Assembly: GCA_032622095.1 (NCBI GenBank)
Contig: CP136068.1
Coordinates: 124,195,989 to 124,259,988 of the forward strand
Source of the DNA: Siphonodentalium dalli
Taxonomy: Eukaryota; Mollusca; Scaphopoda; Gadilida; Siphonodentaliidae
Length of the DNA: 64,000 nt
Direction of reading: 5' to 3'
Under the pieces are notes generated by a model. The model was not told the origin of the DNA. It worked only from the letters and a program-made list of their open reading frames with translations, and searched no databases. This document shows positions 23,401 through 34,344 of this stretch, in pieces. Position numbers and translations under genes: made by a program. Every line of letters starts with the position of its first letter. The stretch's first letter is position 1.

Positions 23401-23715
23401 GTTTTTCTGTAAATACGAAACGCTCTCTAAATGATGTTGACCCCGATTTAGGCCGACCCGCCAAAATTAAACAATGGAAACAAGTCAATCCCGAAAACAC
23501 ACCTACTAGGCATACATAATCCGTTTTCAGATCGCTTTTAACAAACCAAAAATGCAAAATGACATAAGGAATCCGACTAAAGCGTGATGTGCGTAAATTT
23601 TGGTCTTGCGTCGGGTGTAGACGATGGAAACGATGGGAAATAGCCCAACCATTCCTTGCGAAAACACTGTGCCGTTATCTTATATATGAGAGTCTCCCAT
23701 AGGGAGCATCGCATA
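23401..23715. other. No gene seen
   Basis: Unstructured spacer leading to the MITE. The last 30 bases (tatatgagagtctcccatag) resemble the internal hairpin of that MITE. Confidence 0.4.
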
Positions 23716-24134
23716 TGTGACCCGCCATATCAAATCTAGTCGGAAGTCGGGATTTTTTACCCTGTGCCAATGCATTCTATAAGAGAATGCATTGGCCTAA
23801 CAATTTTTTATCATTTTTTTTAAATAAATGTTTCTGACAATTTTTAGGACATAAAATAAAAAACATCCATTACCCTGCAAGGAGCCCCACAAATATATAG
23901 AAGCATATAGAAGAGTGTCGTCTGCTCATTTTTGTCTGGGGCTCTGTATGGGTGAAATTATAAAATTGTTAAAGAATACAAGAATAAATTATTAAAATTG
24001 TAAAAAATTGTTAGGCCAATGCATTCTTTTATATATGCGAGGCGACCTATGGTCGACTCGCATATATAAGAGAATGCATTCGCACAGGGTAAAAAAATCC
24101 CGACTTCCGACTGGATTTGATATGGCGGGTCACA
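23716..24134 (+). mobile_element. Nested-hairpin MITE, family D, copy 1
   Basis: The ends are tgtgacccgccatatcaaat and its reverse complement, each flanked by TA. The inverted repeat extends about 50 bases (gtcggaagtcggga ... tcccgacttccgac) and then a second inverted pair begins (ccaatgcattct ... agaatgcattgg). The centre holds ggggctctgtatgggtga and a TA-rich loop. In this copy the left inner hairpin is collapsed to attctataagagaat, while the right inner hairpin (tatatgcgag ... ctcgcatata) is intact. No coding capacity. TA flanks fit a Tc1/mariner-type mobiliser, an inference only. Confidence 0.8.
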
Positions 24135-24428
24135 TATATACTAGAATGCATTGGCCTAACAAGATTTACCTTGACATTGTATAAGCCAGCGCAGCTCCCG
24201 TCATGAAAGAGTTGAAGCCAGATAGTTTCATGTTTTTCAACCTTACCAATGCCATTACCATCTGTAGTTAAGTGTGTAACACCAATGATGTAATATATTG
24301 CTACGTGTTGGTCCTCACCACGAGTTGGAAACTCGAAATATGGCCATTTATATACCCGTAAGCCTAAACGGGACAGCTAATGGAACACGACAGTTAGAAG
24401 CATTGTATTGGGGTATACCTGTAACTCG

Positions 24429-25589
24429 CATTATACCGGATTTGATGGTCGCTATATTTTAGGAGTGACATTATGCCGGATTTGATGGTCGCTATTTTTA
24501 TGGGTGACATTATGCCGGATTTGATGTCGCTATATTTTAGGAGTGACATTATACCGGATTTGATAGTCGCTATATTTTAGGAGTGACATTATACCGGATT
24601 TGATGGTCGCTATATTTTAGGAGTGACATTATACCAGATTTGATGGTCGCTATATTTTAGGAGTGACATTATACCGGATTTGATGGTCTCTATATTTTAG
24701 GAGTGACCTTATACCGGGTTTGATGGTCGCTATATTTTAGGAGTGACATTATACCGGGTTTGATGGTCGTTATATTTTGGGAGTGACATTATACCGGATT
24801 TTATGGTCGCTATATTTTAGGGGTGACATTATACCGGATTTGATGGTCGATATATTTTAGGAGTGACATGCCGGATTTGATGGTCGCTATATTTCAGGAG
24901 TCACATTATGCCGGATTTGATGGTCGCTATACTATAGGAGTGACATTATGCCGGATTTGATGGTCGCCATATTTTAGGAGTGACATTATGCCGGATTTGA
25001 TAGTCGCTATATATTTTAGGAATGACATTATACCAGATTTAATGGTCGCTATATTTTAGGAGTGACATTATACCGGGTTTGATGGTCGCTATATTTTAGG
25101 AGTGACATTATACCGGGTTTGATGGTCGCTATATTTTAGGAATGACATTATACCAGATTTAATGGTCGCTATATTTTAGGAGTGACATTATACCGGGTTT
25201 GATGGTCGCTATATTTTAGGAGTGACATTATACCGGATTTGATGGTCGCTATATTTTAGGAGTGACATTATACCGGATTTGATGGTCGCTATATTTTAGG
25301 GGTGACATTATACCGAGTTTGATGGTCGCTATATTTTAGGAGTGACATTATACCGGATTTGATGGTCGCTATATTTTAGGAGTGACATTATACCGGGTTT
25401 GATGGTCGCTATATTTTAGGAGTGACATTATACCGGATTTGATGGTCGCTATATTTTAGGAGTGACATTTTGCCGGATTTGATGGTCGCTATATTTTAGG
25501 AGTGACTTTATGCCTGATTTGATGGTCGCTATATTTTAGGGGTGACATTATACCGGATTTGATGGTCGCTATATTTTAGGAGTGACATT
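24429..25589 (+). repeat. 40 bp satellite, about 29 copies
   Basis: The unit is roughly gagtgacattataccggatt followed by tgatggtcgctatattttag, 40 bases. Variants at fixed positions (accggat, accgggt, gccggat) are mixed along the array. A three-unit block of 120 bases (25021-25140) is repeated next to itself (25141-25260) with one difference, so part of the array has amplified in higher-order steps. No open reading frame is maintained. Confidence 0.95.
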
Positions 25590-26147
25590 GGTAACCTAAC
25601 ATGAAGTCGTGACACATGTGTCAATATTGTTCGTGATACACTCGTATTTCTGTTCCACGTGAGCAACATTATCGCAAATAATTATAGCTAATGTCAATGC
25701 GCTGTTGAGAAGATAGAAACATGACACATTATATTGCATTGTGGAAGTCAGCACGACCGACCACTATACTTAGAATTGTCTGAGGTGACTCAGTGTGTAA
25801 CGTACATAGCGCATTAGGCATCCATAATCATTTCAGATATCATTCGGCAAACTGATTTCATTCCCAATAAGCACGGATATGTAATTCATTCATGAGGCTA
25901 CCACCCATTTTTTTTTTCGAACGCCGGAATCCTGGTGTTTTGGAGCCCTACGCCAGATTCCACCTGTATTATCGTATACAAGTGATTCTAACTGCATATT
26001 GCATCCCGTTTACAGCGATATTCAACAATTCAGATATGTTACTTCATACTCGCTTTCCAAGTTGAGTTAATACATATATATTAATTGTTAATCTCACTGT
26101 AAAGATCACTGAAGTAACGTAATGTGTTTCCATTTACGCCATATATA
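25590..26147. other. No gene seen
   Basis: Ordinary AT-rich spacer between the satellite and the second MITE. Confidence 0.45.
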
Positions 26148-26606
26148 TGTGACCCGCCATATCAAATCCAGTCGGAAGTCGGGATTTTTTTACCCTGTGC
26201 CAATGCATTCTCTTATATATGCGAGTCGACCATAGGTCGCCTCGCACATATAAGAGAATGCATTGGCCTAACAATTTTTTACAATTTTAATAATTTGTTC
26301 TTGTATTCTTAAACAATTTTATAATTTCACCCATACAGAGCCCCAGACAAATATGAGCAGACGACACTATTCTATGTGCTCTATATATGTGTGGGGCTCC
26401 CTGCAGGGTAATGGATGTTTTTTTTATTTTATGTCCTAAAAATTGTCAGAAACATTTATTTAAAAAACATGATAAAAAATTGTTAGGCCAATGCATTCTC
26501 TTATATATGCGAGGCGACCTATAGTCGACTCGCATATATAAGAGAATGCATTGGCACAGGGTAAAAAAATCCCGACTTCCGACTAGATTTGATATGGCGG
26601 GTCACA
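26148..26606 (-). mobile_element. Nested-hairpin MITE, family D, copy 2 (opposite orientation)
   Basis: Same ends (tgtgacccgccatatcaaat and inverse, TA-flanked) as the copy at 23716-24134. Its asymmetric centre runs the other way, with tcacccatacagagcccc followed by gtggggctccctgcaggg. Both inner hairpins are intact: atgcattctcttatatatgc pairs locally with gcacatataagagaatgcat on the left, and an equivalent pair lies on the right. It is the better-preserved copy. Confidence 0.85.
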
Positions 26607-26735
26607 TATACGGTAACTAGTTTGGGCCTATATTATCTCTGCCAACAGGCTGTTGTGTGGCGATCTGGTTCAATACTAAACATGCTCCGTGAATTACACT
26701 AATACTTAGGGGAAATATCCATGTATAATTATTGG

Positions 26736-27098
26736 TTTAAAGGGGTGCTGTACACTAAATAGGGCCATTTATGGGACCATCTCCTATTATACTCTACAGA
26801 ATATATGCAACAAATAAATGAATTTGAGCCATGGATTAGGACAAAATACACTTGCGTGCTGTATGAACGATGCAAACAACATATATGTTAATTATAATGA
26901 AAATGAATTTATGACTCAGCCATTTATTAATTTTCATTATAATGCATTGTCATGTTGTTTGCATCGTTCTTAGAGAACACGAATGTATTTTGAACTACTC
27001 CATAGCTCAAATTCATTAATTTATTACATATATTCTGTTGAGTATAAAAGGAGATGGTCCCAATAATCGCCGGATTTAGTGTACAGTACCACTTTAAA
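26736..27098. mobile_element. Foldback MITE, family E
   Basis: The outer ends tttaaaggggtgctgtacac and its imperfect inverse gtgtacagtaccactttaaa enclose arms that remain complementary inwards through gggaccatctcct, catatattctg and gaacgatgcaaacaacat. The arms meet near 26920. Nearly the whole 363 bases are inverted repeat. No coding capacity. Confidence 0.8.
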
Positions 27099-27339
27099 TT
27101 AACTGCATTCAATGTTGTTTTTCTCCAAAGTAATTCGTACTACCTTATTGTTAAATTAATTAACTTGATCCTGTATTCCATGTCTTTTTAAAAGCAATAA
27201 CACAACAAAGTACAACTTAAAGTGTTGACATGAACATATACACAAGGAAATCTAGATATATATGTGCCGAAATGATGGTTTAATGTACTGCGGCGCAGCA
27301 GCTGGTCCATTATTTCAAAATCATTATTCCAAGTAAACC
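27099..27339. other. Spacer, no gene seen
   Basis: AT-rich sequence without recognisable structure. Confidence 0.4.
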
Positions 27340-27580
27340 ATCATAATCGTGATCATCATCATCAACATCATCATCTTCATCATCATCATCAGTATCATAA
27401 ATCATCAGTAGCATCGCCAACATTATCGATGTCATCGTTGTAGTCGCAATCTTATTCGTCGTCATCCTCGTCATCATCGTCGTCACCATCGGTATCGTCA
27501 TCATCACCACCACCATCAACATCATCTTACAATCACCATTATCATCATCAACATCACCATCATCATCGGTATCAATATCG
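27340..27580. repeat. Imperfect (ATC)n trinucleotide tract
   Basis: Long run of atc/atg-rich triplets with interruptions. The Asp/Met/Thr-rich minus-strand open frame over it is a by-product of the repeat, not a gene. Confidence 0.85.
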
Positions 27581-27753
27581 TCATTGTAAAAGATCCAAGT
27601 ATCTGAGCTAGTTTGTGAGTTGCTCATACTGTATGGCGACGGTTTCTATATACAGTCGAATGCTCATGACTTCCCTCCACTGTGCAATGAACTAACACTT
27701 CGTGTGGTCTTTCCTCCACAAATGGAACTGAAATATCGGGATATGACCGAAAA
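27581..27753 (+). repeat. Direct repeat F, copy 1
   Basis: Shares tcattgtaaaagatccaag, cgacggtttc, atgctcatgacttccctcca and gtggtctttcctccacaaat with 28004-28183, in order. Confidence 0.75.
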
Positions 27754-28003
27754 AGCAAACGAAACAATTTTACATTGACATCCAGATTTTCAGTGTGTTT
27801 GCATGACATCATAGCAGGTCCTTCTATTATGCATCAGGGATGTGTAGGAAGACGACCAATTGGTCATACAGCATATCCCGGACAAATAACCCATCCAATA
27901 ATCTCATTTTGTTATTCATATACTTCAATTATTTCACTCAGTGTATACTTTGTCATTCTGTCTACGTTGGTTATTTGATGAAATAAAAATATTGATATGT
28001 ATC

Positions 28004-28183
28004 TTCATTGTAAAAGATCCAAGAATCTTAGCAAGTTTGTGTCGTGCTTATAAGCATACTGGGTGCCGACGGTTTCAACATACAATGTAATGCTCATGAC
28101 TTCCCTCCACCGTGCAATGAACTAACACTTCACGTGGTCTTTCCTCCACAAATGAAAGTGAAAATATAGGGATATGACCGAAA
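28004..28183 (+). repeat. Direct repeat F, copy 2
   Basis: Second copy of the 27581-27753 block, clearly similar over its whole length with scattered substitutions and small indels. The 250 bases between the copies are unrelated. Confidence 0.75.
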
Positions 28184-29730
28184 CGACTATAAAATCCAAT
28201 AAATCTAAATATATGTTAAATAAATTAATATTGTCACGTGTAACATGCAACACGCATATACTTATCATATTCTTCTCATATACAGGTTTCCTCCTCGGTT
28301 ATAGCCCTATAATTTTACCCCATCCCCCTTCCGCTCGTCACAACCCTTTCAACATCGCCACTGCTACATGTATACGGTATTCCGTCGAATTCGAATTTCT
28401 ATAAATGACGCGTTATATTTTCGGAAATGGTTTATGTTCAATTATAAACTTTTAACTCGAAGGAAAATAATTATTATATTATATTCATATTACTGTCTTA
28501 TAGAATATAGAAATAGATTTGATATGCTAATAATTAAATTTAATGAAACGGCAATGCCCGCGTCATTTTTTTTTAGAAATATAGTCACGCGGTGCACAAC
28601 GATACACGAGGGAATTCGTGTAATTGCTAAACATTGAAAAACCAATTAAGATATCAACTTCAGATATGGCAGAGTACGATAACACGAAAATTGTTTGTTG
28701 TCGTTTTTTTTGTTGTTTTTTTTGGTGGATACTATTCGTGCCAATAGTTTGCAATGAATGTGGGTAAGCGGGTGCGATAATTATAATGAAGATGTTACAT
28801 AATTAAAAAAAATTGCAAATTTCGAGCAAACCATTATTCAACATACCTTGTATCACAGGGAAGAAAGAGACTATTTCGGCAAGCAGTATCCAGATAAGTT
28901 CCATGCCTATTTATCACCAAATCGGAAATATCCTCACGCAGCGGCGACACAGACATAAGCACATAAACCCAGCAAATGAAATTCCGTCATGACTGTCATC
29001 GCTAAAAGCGCACGACTCCCTGGAGGACACCTATGGACTTCGGGTGTCGTCACTGATCAGAACACAATTAGCGCTGGCCATTTATCCATTAGTGGCTGCA
29101 GTTAGTCTCTTGTGGGCATCTCCGCGTGGTTCCGTTTGGTCTGTGGGAATACTGGAAGCTTTCAGTGCAGTCATCGACGGCCTAATGATCCCATTGAGGT
29201 ACCATAACAGACTGAACACCCGTCTACCAATAAATGGACGCCTTTTTCGCCATCTGTCAAAGTCCACACTCTGCAACGCTGGGACTGCGAAGGATATTAA
29301 ATGGATATTTAGTATCTCTCGCAGATGCTGTTTTACGTCGGTTCTTAATCGGCGGCTTGTTTTAAGAGGGGGGAAATGGGGATATGGGTAAATTCTTATA
29401 CGGAAGACTATCTAGTGCGACAGGCTATATGTTACACATATCTCGGCACTTTAGGTGAAGGGTTGTGCCGAATAAAACTGATGGACGCTAATGTGTCTCA
29501 CAGAAAACTATTTTACTTAGAGTCATCAAGTTTCTTCAGCCATCTTGTGTAATTTGTCACCGAAATCCATAAATTCAAACCAGTCTTCATTCCCACTGAC
29601 AATTTATTGTCACTTTGGAAATATAATGTTTATTCTCCTGCGGACACATTGGACATATGTTATTAAATGACCGACATTAACACTCCCCATGCTAGTCTCT
29701 ATTATTGAACTGCTTTCCAAAATACAATAA
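28184..29730. other. No recognisable gene
   Basis: A 115-codon plus-strand frame (29044-29391) opens MSSLIRTQLALAIYPLVAA, which has a hydrophobic start. It matches nothing I recognise and has an opposite-strand shadow. Confidence 0.4.
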
Positions 29731-29981
29731 TGCTCTAAATAATTGACACCTTAACCACAGCGGAATTATGGGTAACTTTTCAGGATTTCATAAGTTACCT
29801 CATTGAGAGCTTTCCGATAATTGACACCTTAACCACAGCGGAATTATGGGTAACTTTTCAGGATTTCATAAGTTACCTCATTGAGAGCTTTCCGATGAAT
29901 GGCAACAAGCCATATTTCCGACTAAATCCTGAAAAGTTACCCATAATTTCGCTGTGGTTAAGGAGTCGATTATTTAGAGCA
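29731..29981. mobile_element. Foldback element, family C (copy 2), with internal 78 bp duplication
   Basis: The left end tgctctaaataattgacacc pairs with the right end (gtcgattatttagagca). Between them, ttaaccacagcggaattatg pairs with cataatttcgctgtggttaa. A 78 base block is tandemly repeated in the left arm (29740-29817 and 29818-29895), ending in gagagctttccga each time. The central part, gctttccgatgaatggcaac, is also the tip of the 19018-19226 element, so the two belong to one family. Confidence 0.75.
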
Positions 29982-30270
29982 TCACTGTAGGTTCAGTCAT
30001 ACGACTAACTTTAAACGTGTGTTTCTATCTACTTCTCGTGACCGTTGTAACTAAATGCGCAGTCGTACACACTCATTCGTACACAGACCTTCTGGGTCCG
30101 GCATGAAGCGGACGAAATCTGTAGCAAAAAGGTAACCAATAATCTAATAACGGACAATAACTTGTCAATACGAGCCAACATAACTAGACAGAACTATACA
30201 GCTGTGTGACTTTGGTGAACGTTATATCTGTCGTGGAGCGTGAAGGCTCGGGTTGTAACTTTCGGCACAT
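29982..30270. other. Spacer, no gene seen
   Basis: No recognisable structure. Confidence 0.4.
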
Positions 30271-30646
30271 TTAAAGTGATGTGAAACACTGCGGTATGAT
30301 GATCAAAGAGAAATAGCGAATAATATTGCTCAAGATAGCTATTTTTACAAATATGATATCCAAATTGGCAACACACATCGTCATTATTATATATTAATTA
30401 ATTGCAGTGATTCTCGAAGGTGAAATCGTTTTCATTAGTTTATCGCAGATAGTTGCGTCCCGAATCGAGAAGTAAATATTTACATTTGAGGATAGTTCAG
30501 ACGAGTATTTCTATGGAGTGGTACGGTCGATTTACTTGAAATTTTCGGCGATGTTACTAAAATGCTACATTCCTCCAGTTGTCATAGCGCCTGAATGCTA
30601 ACTTATCAGTTTCACATATCCGAACAAGTCCATAATATGTTTTTAA
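30271..30646 (+). mobile_element. TTAA-flanked non-autonomous element, family G, copy 1
   Basis: Starts TTAAAGTGATGTGAAACAC and ends ATAATATGTTTTTAA. About 375 bases align along their whole length with 33013-33393 and, inverted, with 36554-36928. Shared landmarks include tttatcgcagatag, gcgtcccgaatcga, gtaaatatttaca and ttttcggcgatgtta. TTAA at both ends of all three copies suggests TTAA target sites, as used by piggyBac-type transposases (inference). No coding capacity. Confidence 0.75.
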
Positions 30647-30756
30647 CACACGCGTCACATGCGTCACACGCCTGAATTGTTCTGTGTGTATTATACACCC
30701 GCTGTCAATTGTCTTTAGTATCAAATTCATGTTTAACACACGAGTCATGACGTTTA

Positions 30757-30766
30757 TGTGCTTATG

Positions 30767-30801
<35 letters not shown>

Positions 30802-31000
30802 GTATATGCTTTATTAATTTAACAGTCATATGTGTATCGTGTTCTCCCTCTACCATATATAAAGTTAATATATAATATATATAAAGTTAATATCTCATAT
30901 ATTACAGGATATGCTTATGTCATATATTCTGAATATGTTATATTAATTTAACAGTCATACATGTTTTGTGTTCTCCCTCTACCATATCTAAAGTTGATAC
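30757..31000 (+). repeat. Two-copy tandem repeat with (TA)n tract
   Basis: A ~110 base block (cttatgtcatata ... attaatttaacagtcata ... gtgttctccctctaccatat) occurs at about 30757-30872 and about 30910-31000. The first copy contains a (TA)n run of some 15 units (30766-30797). Confidence 0.7.
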
Positions 31001-31392
31001 AACATAAGCATATCAAGAATTATAAGAATTACACAAATGAGTTCGTGTATAATATATGATGCTGAATTAGTGTTGTAGTACCAACTGGCTTTTCGTGTAT
31101 GTTATTCGCGTCATGTAATCTATCGGGATCGCTATAGTGCATTTGGGTGAAATTGCCACACATGCTGAAATATAACGTTATCAACCGATACATAGAAATA
31201 GGTGTGTGGTAATGCGATTTACCTGCTCGGAAAGATGTCATGTTGTTTGAAGCCAATTGACCCCATCGATGATCGCAGGGTGTATATAGCCTGCCACACC
31301 GTCCGACCATCGTTCACGAGGTTTGCACGTCAAATATCATCGACGTGATTCAATGGAAACTTTCATGGGAAGTCTTAACGTCGGTCCTTTAA
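31001..31392. other. No gene seen
   Basis: The minus-strand frame at 31029-31310 matches nothing I recognise. Confidence 0.4.
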
Positions 31393-31600
31393 CCCTTTCA
31401 GTGCCAAGTCCGATGTTTGTATCAACCCATATTTCCTTGGATCATTTTTCAAATTTATTGATTATAATAATGTGATACATTGATGGATAGAGCTTTAAGA
31501 GATCTTTTCATCAATGTATCACATTATTATAATCAATAAATTTGAAAAATGATCAAGGAAATATGGGTTGATACAAAAATCGGACTTGGCACTGAAAGGT
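31393..31600. mobile_element. Near-perfect hairpin MITE with TTAA flanks (piggyBac-like)
   Basis: The left flank and end read TTAA|CCCTTTCAGTGCCAAG; the right reads CTTGGCACTGAAAGGT|TTAA. The two ~93 base arms are complementary with only a few changes, and a short loop lies near 31485-31508. A TTAA target duplication with ends starting CCC is characteristic of piggyBac-family elements, so a piggyBac-type transposase is the likely mobiliser. High arm identity suggests recent activity. Confidence 0.8.
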
Positions 31601-32151
31601 TTAATAACAGATGTCCAATGTGTCCGCATGAGAATAAACATTATATTTTCCAGAATGACAGTTGACAATGGGAATGAAAACTGGTTCGAATTTATGACTT
31701 TCGGTGACAAATTACACAATATTGCTGAAGAAACTTTATTTTACCAGCCGTTCAGGGTTGAGTTGTATCAGCCTTGGTATCCGTCATCCCAAGGTATCGT
31801 GTACACAAATGCTTATATGTCATATATGTCAGTCAAATTATTTCACTGAAATCACAGATACACGGATCTGGGATAAAGAATAAAGTATATGTTATATGAT
31901 TTAACTTAGAGGTTGGTCAAATAGACAGATACTTTTAAAGATGTCCCCACCCGATCTAGCACCATCCAATTTCTATGCCTACAATTATATTTGTACGTTT
32001 TCTGTGACCGAAAATAATCAAATCGAACCAATATGAGCACATTCGTGTGAGATTTTGATGGTTAGATACCGACTTTTGATTTTGGTATTGATATCTGGTC
32101 GGGCGCCCAAATGTTAGAGATTACCCACAAAGATAAAGGGTGCTTCTGTCG
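31601..32151. other. No gene seen
   Basis: Open frames continuing out of the hairpin on both strands (31519-31849) are unrecognised and contain hairpin sequence. Confidence 0.4.
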
Positions 32152-32280
32152 AAGATGATGTCTCCTATATTGTGATCAGTATAATAAATTATGGATATAT
32201 CTCCTGTATTCAGTTCTCCAATAATAGTTGTGTTTGACAATGCGTGGGGAAATTATCAAAATATATCATTGACCTCTGAT
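32152..32280 (+). repeat. Dispersed repeat family A, copy 3
   Basis: Diverged copy of 4102-4246, sharing gatgatgtctcct / gataatgtctcca, gatcagtataatgaatt (one change) and gcgtgggtaaattgtcaa (gcgtggggaaattatcaa here). Confidence 0.5.
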
Positions 32281-32464
32281 ATATGGAGTGATCTGTTAAG
32301 CCATTAACCAATGAAATCGCGCGTACTCTGCGCCACTCTCCTATGAAATTGGGAGAATCCCATCAATAACGAAACTGATTTTAAATCACAAATCTAGAGA
32401 CGTATATCCGTTAGGATTTTCGTCCGCTTTTCAAAGAGACCGATACCCGCCGTACTACTTTGAA

Positions 32465-32766
<302 letters not shown>

Positions 32767-33012
32767 GGTCTTCCCGGTGTCTGAATGCATGTTGCGAGCG
32801 ACATCGATTGTATTTAATTTTCATGTTTTAATCGCCTTGGAGCGGAAAATTGGATTTCGAAATTTTGACTGATTTGATGTCGAATCGGCTGTGGCGTGTT
32901 TAAGAAAAAGTACCGCGCGAAATAGAAATTGCATGAACGGGAGAACAGATCGGTTCGTATACAAATCCGCTCGCCGCTCAATTTGAAATGTCATATTTTT
33001 AGTTAATATATC

Positions 33013-33393
33013 TTAAAGTGGTGTGAAACACTCCGGTAGTGCACATGTGATCAAATATAAATAGAGAATAATCTTGTTCAAAGTAGTAAGTTTTACAAAT
33101 AGTATATCCAAATTGACAACACATACCATCATTCTTATATATGAATTAAATGCAGTGACTCTCGATGGCGAAATCGTTTTCGTTAGTTTATCGCCGATAG
33201 ATGCGTCCCGAATCAAGTAGTAAATATTTACAATCGAGCGCAGTTCTGACGATTTTTTTATGTAGTGGTATGGTCGATTTGCTTAAAATTTTCGGCGATG
33301 TTAGTAGAATATTACATTTCTTCAGTTGTCATAGCGCATGATTACTAACTTGTCAGTTTGTAGCACCCGAACACGTACATAACATATCTTTAA
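33013..33393 (+). mobile_element. TTAA-flanked non-autonomous element, family G, copy 2
   Basis: Begins TTAAAGTGGTGTGAAACAC and ends ACATAACATATCTTTAA. Same order of landmarks as the copy at 30271-30646. It sits between the (TG)n and (TC)n tracts. Confidence 0.75.
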
Positions 33394-33452
33394 ACAGGAA
33401 CTAATAAAAACATCTTCATAGTGGGACCTGATAAGTTTCCAATAATTATTAG

Positions 33453-33454
<2 letters not shown>

Positions 33455-33533
<79 letters not shown>

Positions 33534-33563
33534 TCCCTCTCTCTTCTCTCTCTCTCTCTCTAT

Positions 33564-33639
<76 letters not shown>
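33455..33639. repeat. (TC)n microsatellite, about 185 bp
   Basis: Nearly pure TC with a central interruption (ccttccctctctcttctc). The Leu/Ser and Arg/Glu open frames over it are artefacts. Confidence 0.98.
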
Positions 33640-33640
<1 letters not shown>

Positions 33641-34190
33641 GTCATGCGCATTACAGGGATCAAAATGAGTCACTCGATAACATTAAATTAGTTTTTATAT
33701 ATAGCATCTATATGTGTGCATTTGATGGTCTTATAAACATTCGCCTGTCATTCTGATCAGCGAGTTCGCGACAGCAGTTTGAAAGATAAAAACAACGGTA
33801 TTAGCGAGTTTGCGATACCCGTCCGACGGGATAAATCGGTGAAAATCGTCACGGTAACTTGTGTACTTGCAATGCAGCACATGAAGCAATACCGATTTGG
33901 AACGGGTAGATATGTCCCATTGACTGGTAAGTTGGCGGTAACCTTTCACTACGATTTTATCACCCAAACGTTCATGAATTCCATGAAATTGCAGTCAGCT
34001 ATGCGTTAACCTATTTATTGCAAGATTGTATCGGCAAATACAAATGTATATCATTGATAAAGTTTTCAGGCGGCTTCAATAGCACTTATATAAATACGGA
34101 AGGCCAATCGTTTCACTGCATTAATTACAGGTTGTGGTTAATAGTGAGTTGATGGTGCTACACACGCAGAATCGACTCATTGCAGGGACG
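33640..34190. other. No gene seen
   Basis: Two overlapping opposite-strand frames (33731-34009) match no family I know. Confidence 0.4.
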
Positions 34191-34344
34191 TGGCCTTGGT
34201 GGAATAGCGACTGCTCTTTCTCTCGATGGTGTCTTCCGAACAGCAAGCTGGACTATATTGATCTCAGTCTACCGCCTTGGTCAATAGTCCTGCTTGCTGT
34301 TCAAAAGACACCACCTCGGGGGAAATTGTTCTATTCCACCCCAA
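34191..34344. mobile_element. Small foldback element
   Basis: The left arm (ggtggaatag ... ggtgtcttccgaacagcaag ... tggactat) is matched by the inverted right arm (atagtcctgcttgctgttca ... agacacc ... ctattccacc) with mismatches. The loop is near 34260-34290. Confidence 0.7.

Noticed and set aside
23716-26606. CRISPR-like array suggested by the regular 40 bp repeat
   Set aside because: The repeats are contiguous with no unique spacers and lie in eukaryotic repeat DNA; this is a satellite.
27310-27627. Asp/Met-rich 105-codon frame
   Set aside because: It is the (ATC)n tract read on the minus strand.
33322-33756. Arg/Glu-rich and Leu/Ser-rich open frames over the TC tract
   Set aside because: Pure artefact of the (TC)n repeat.
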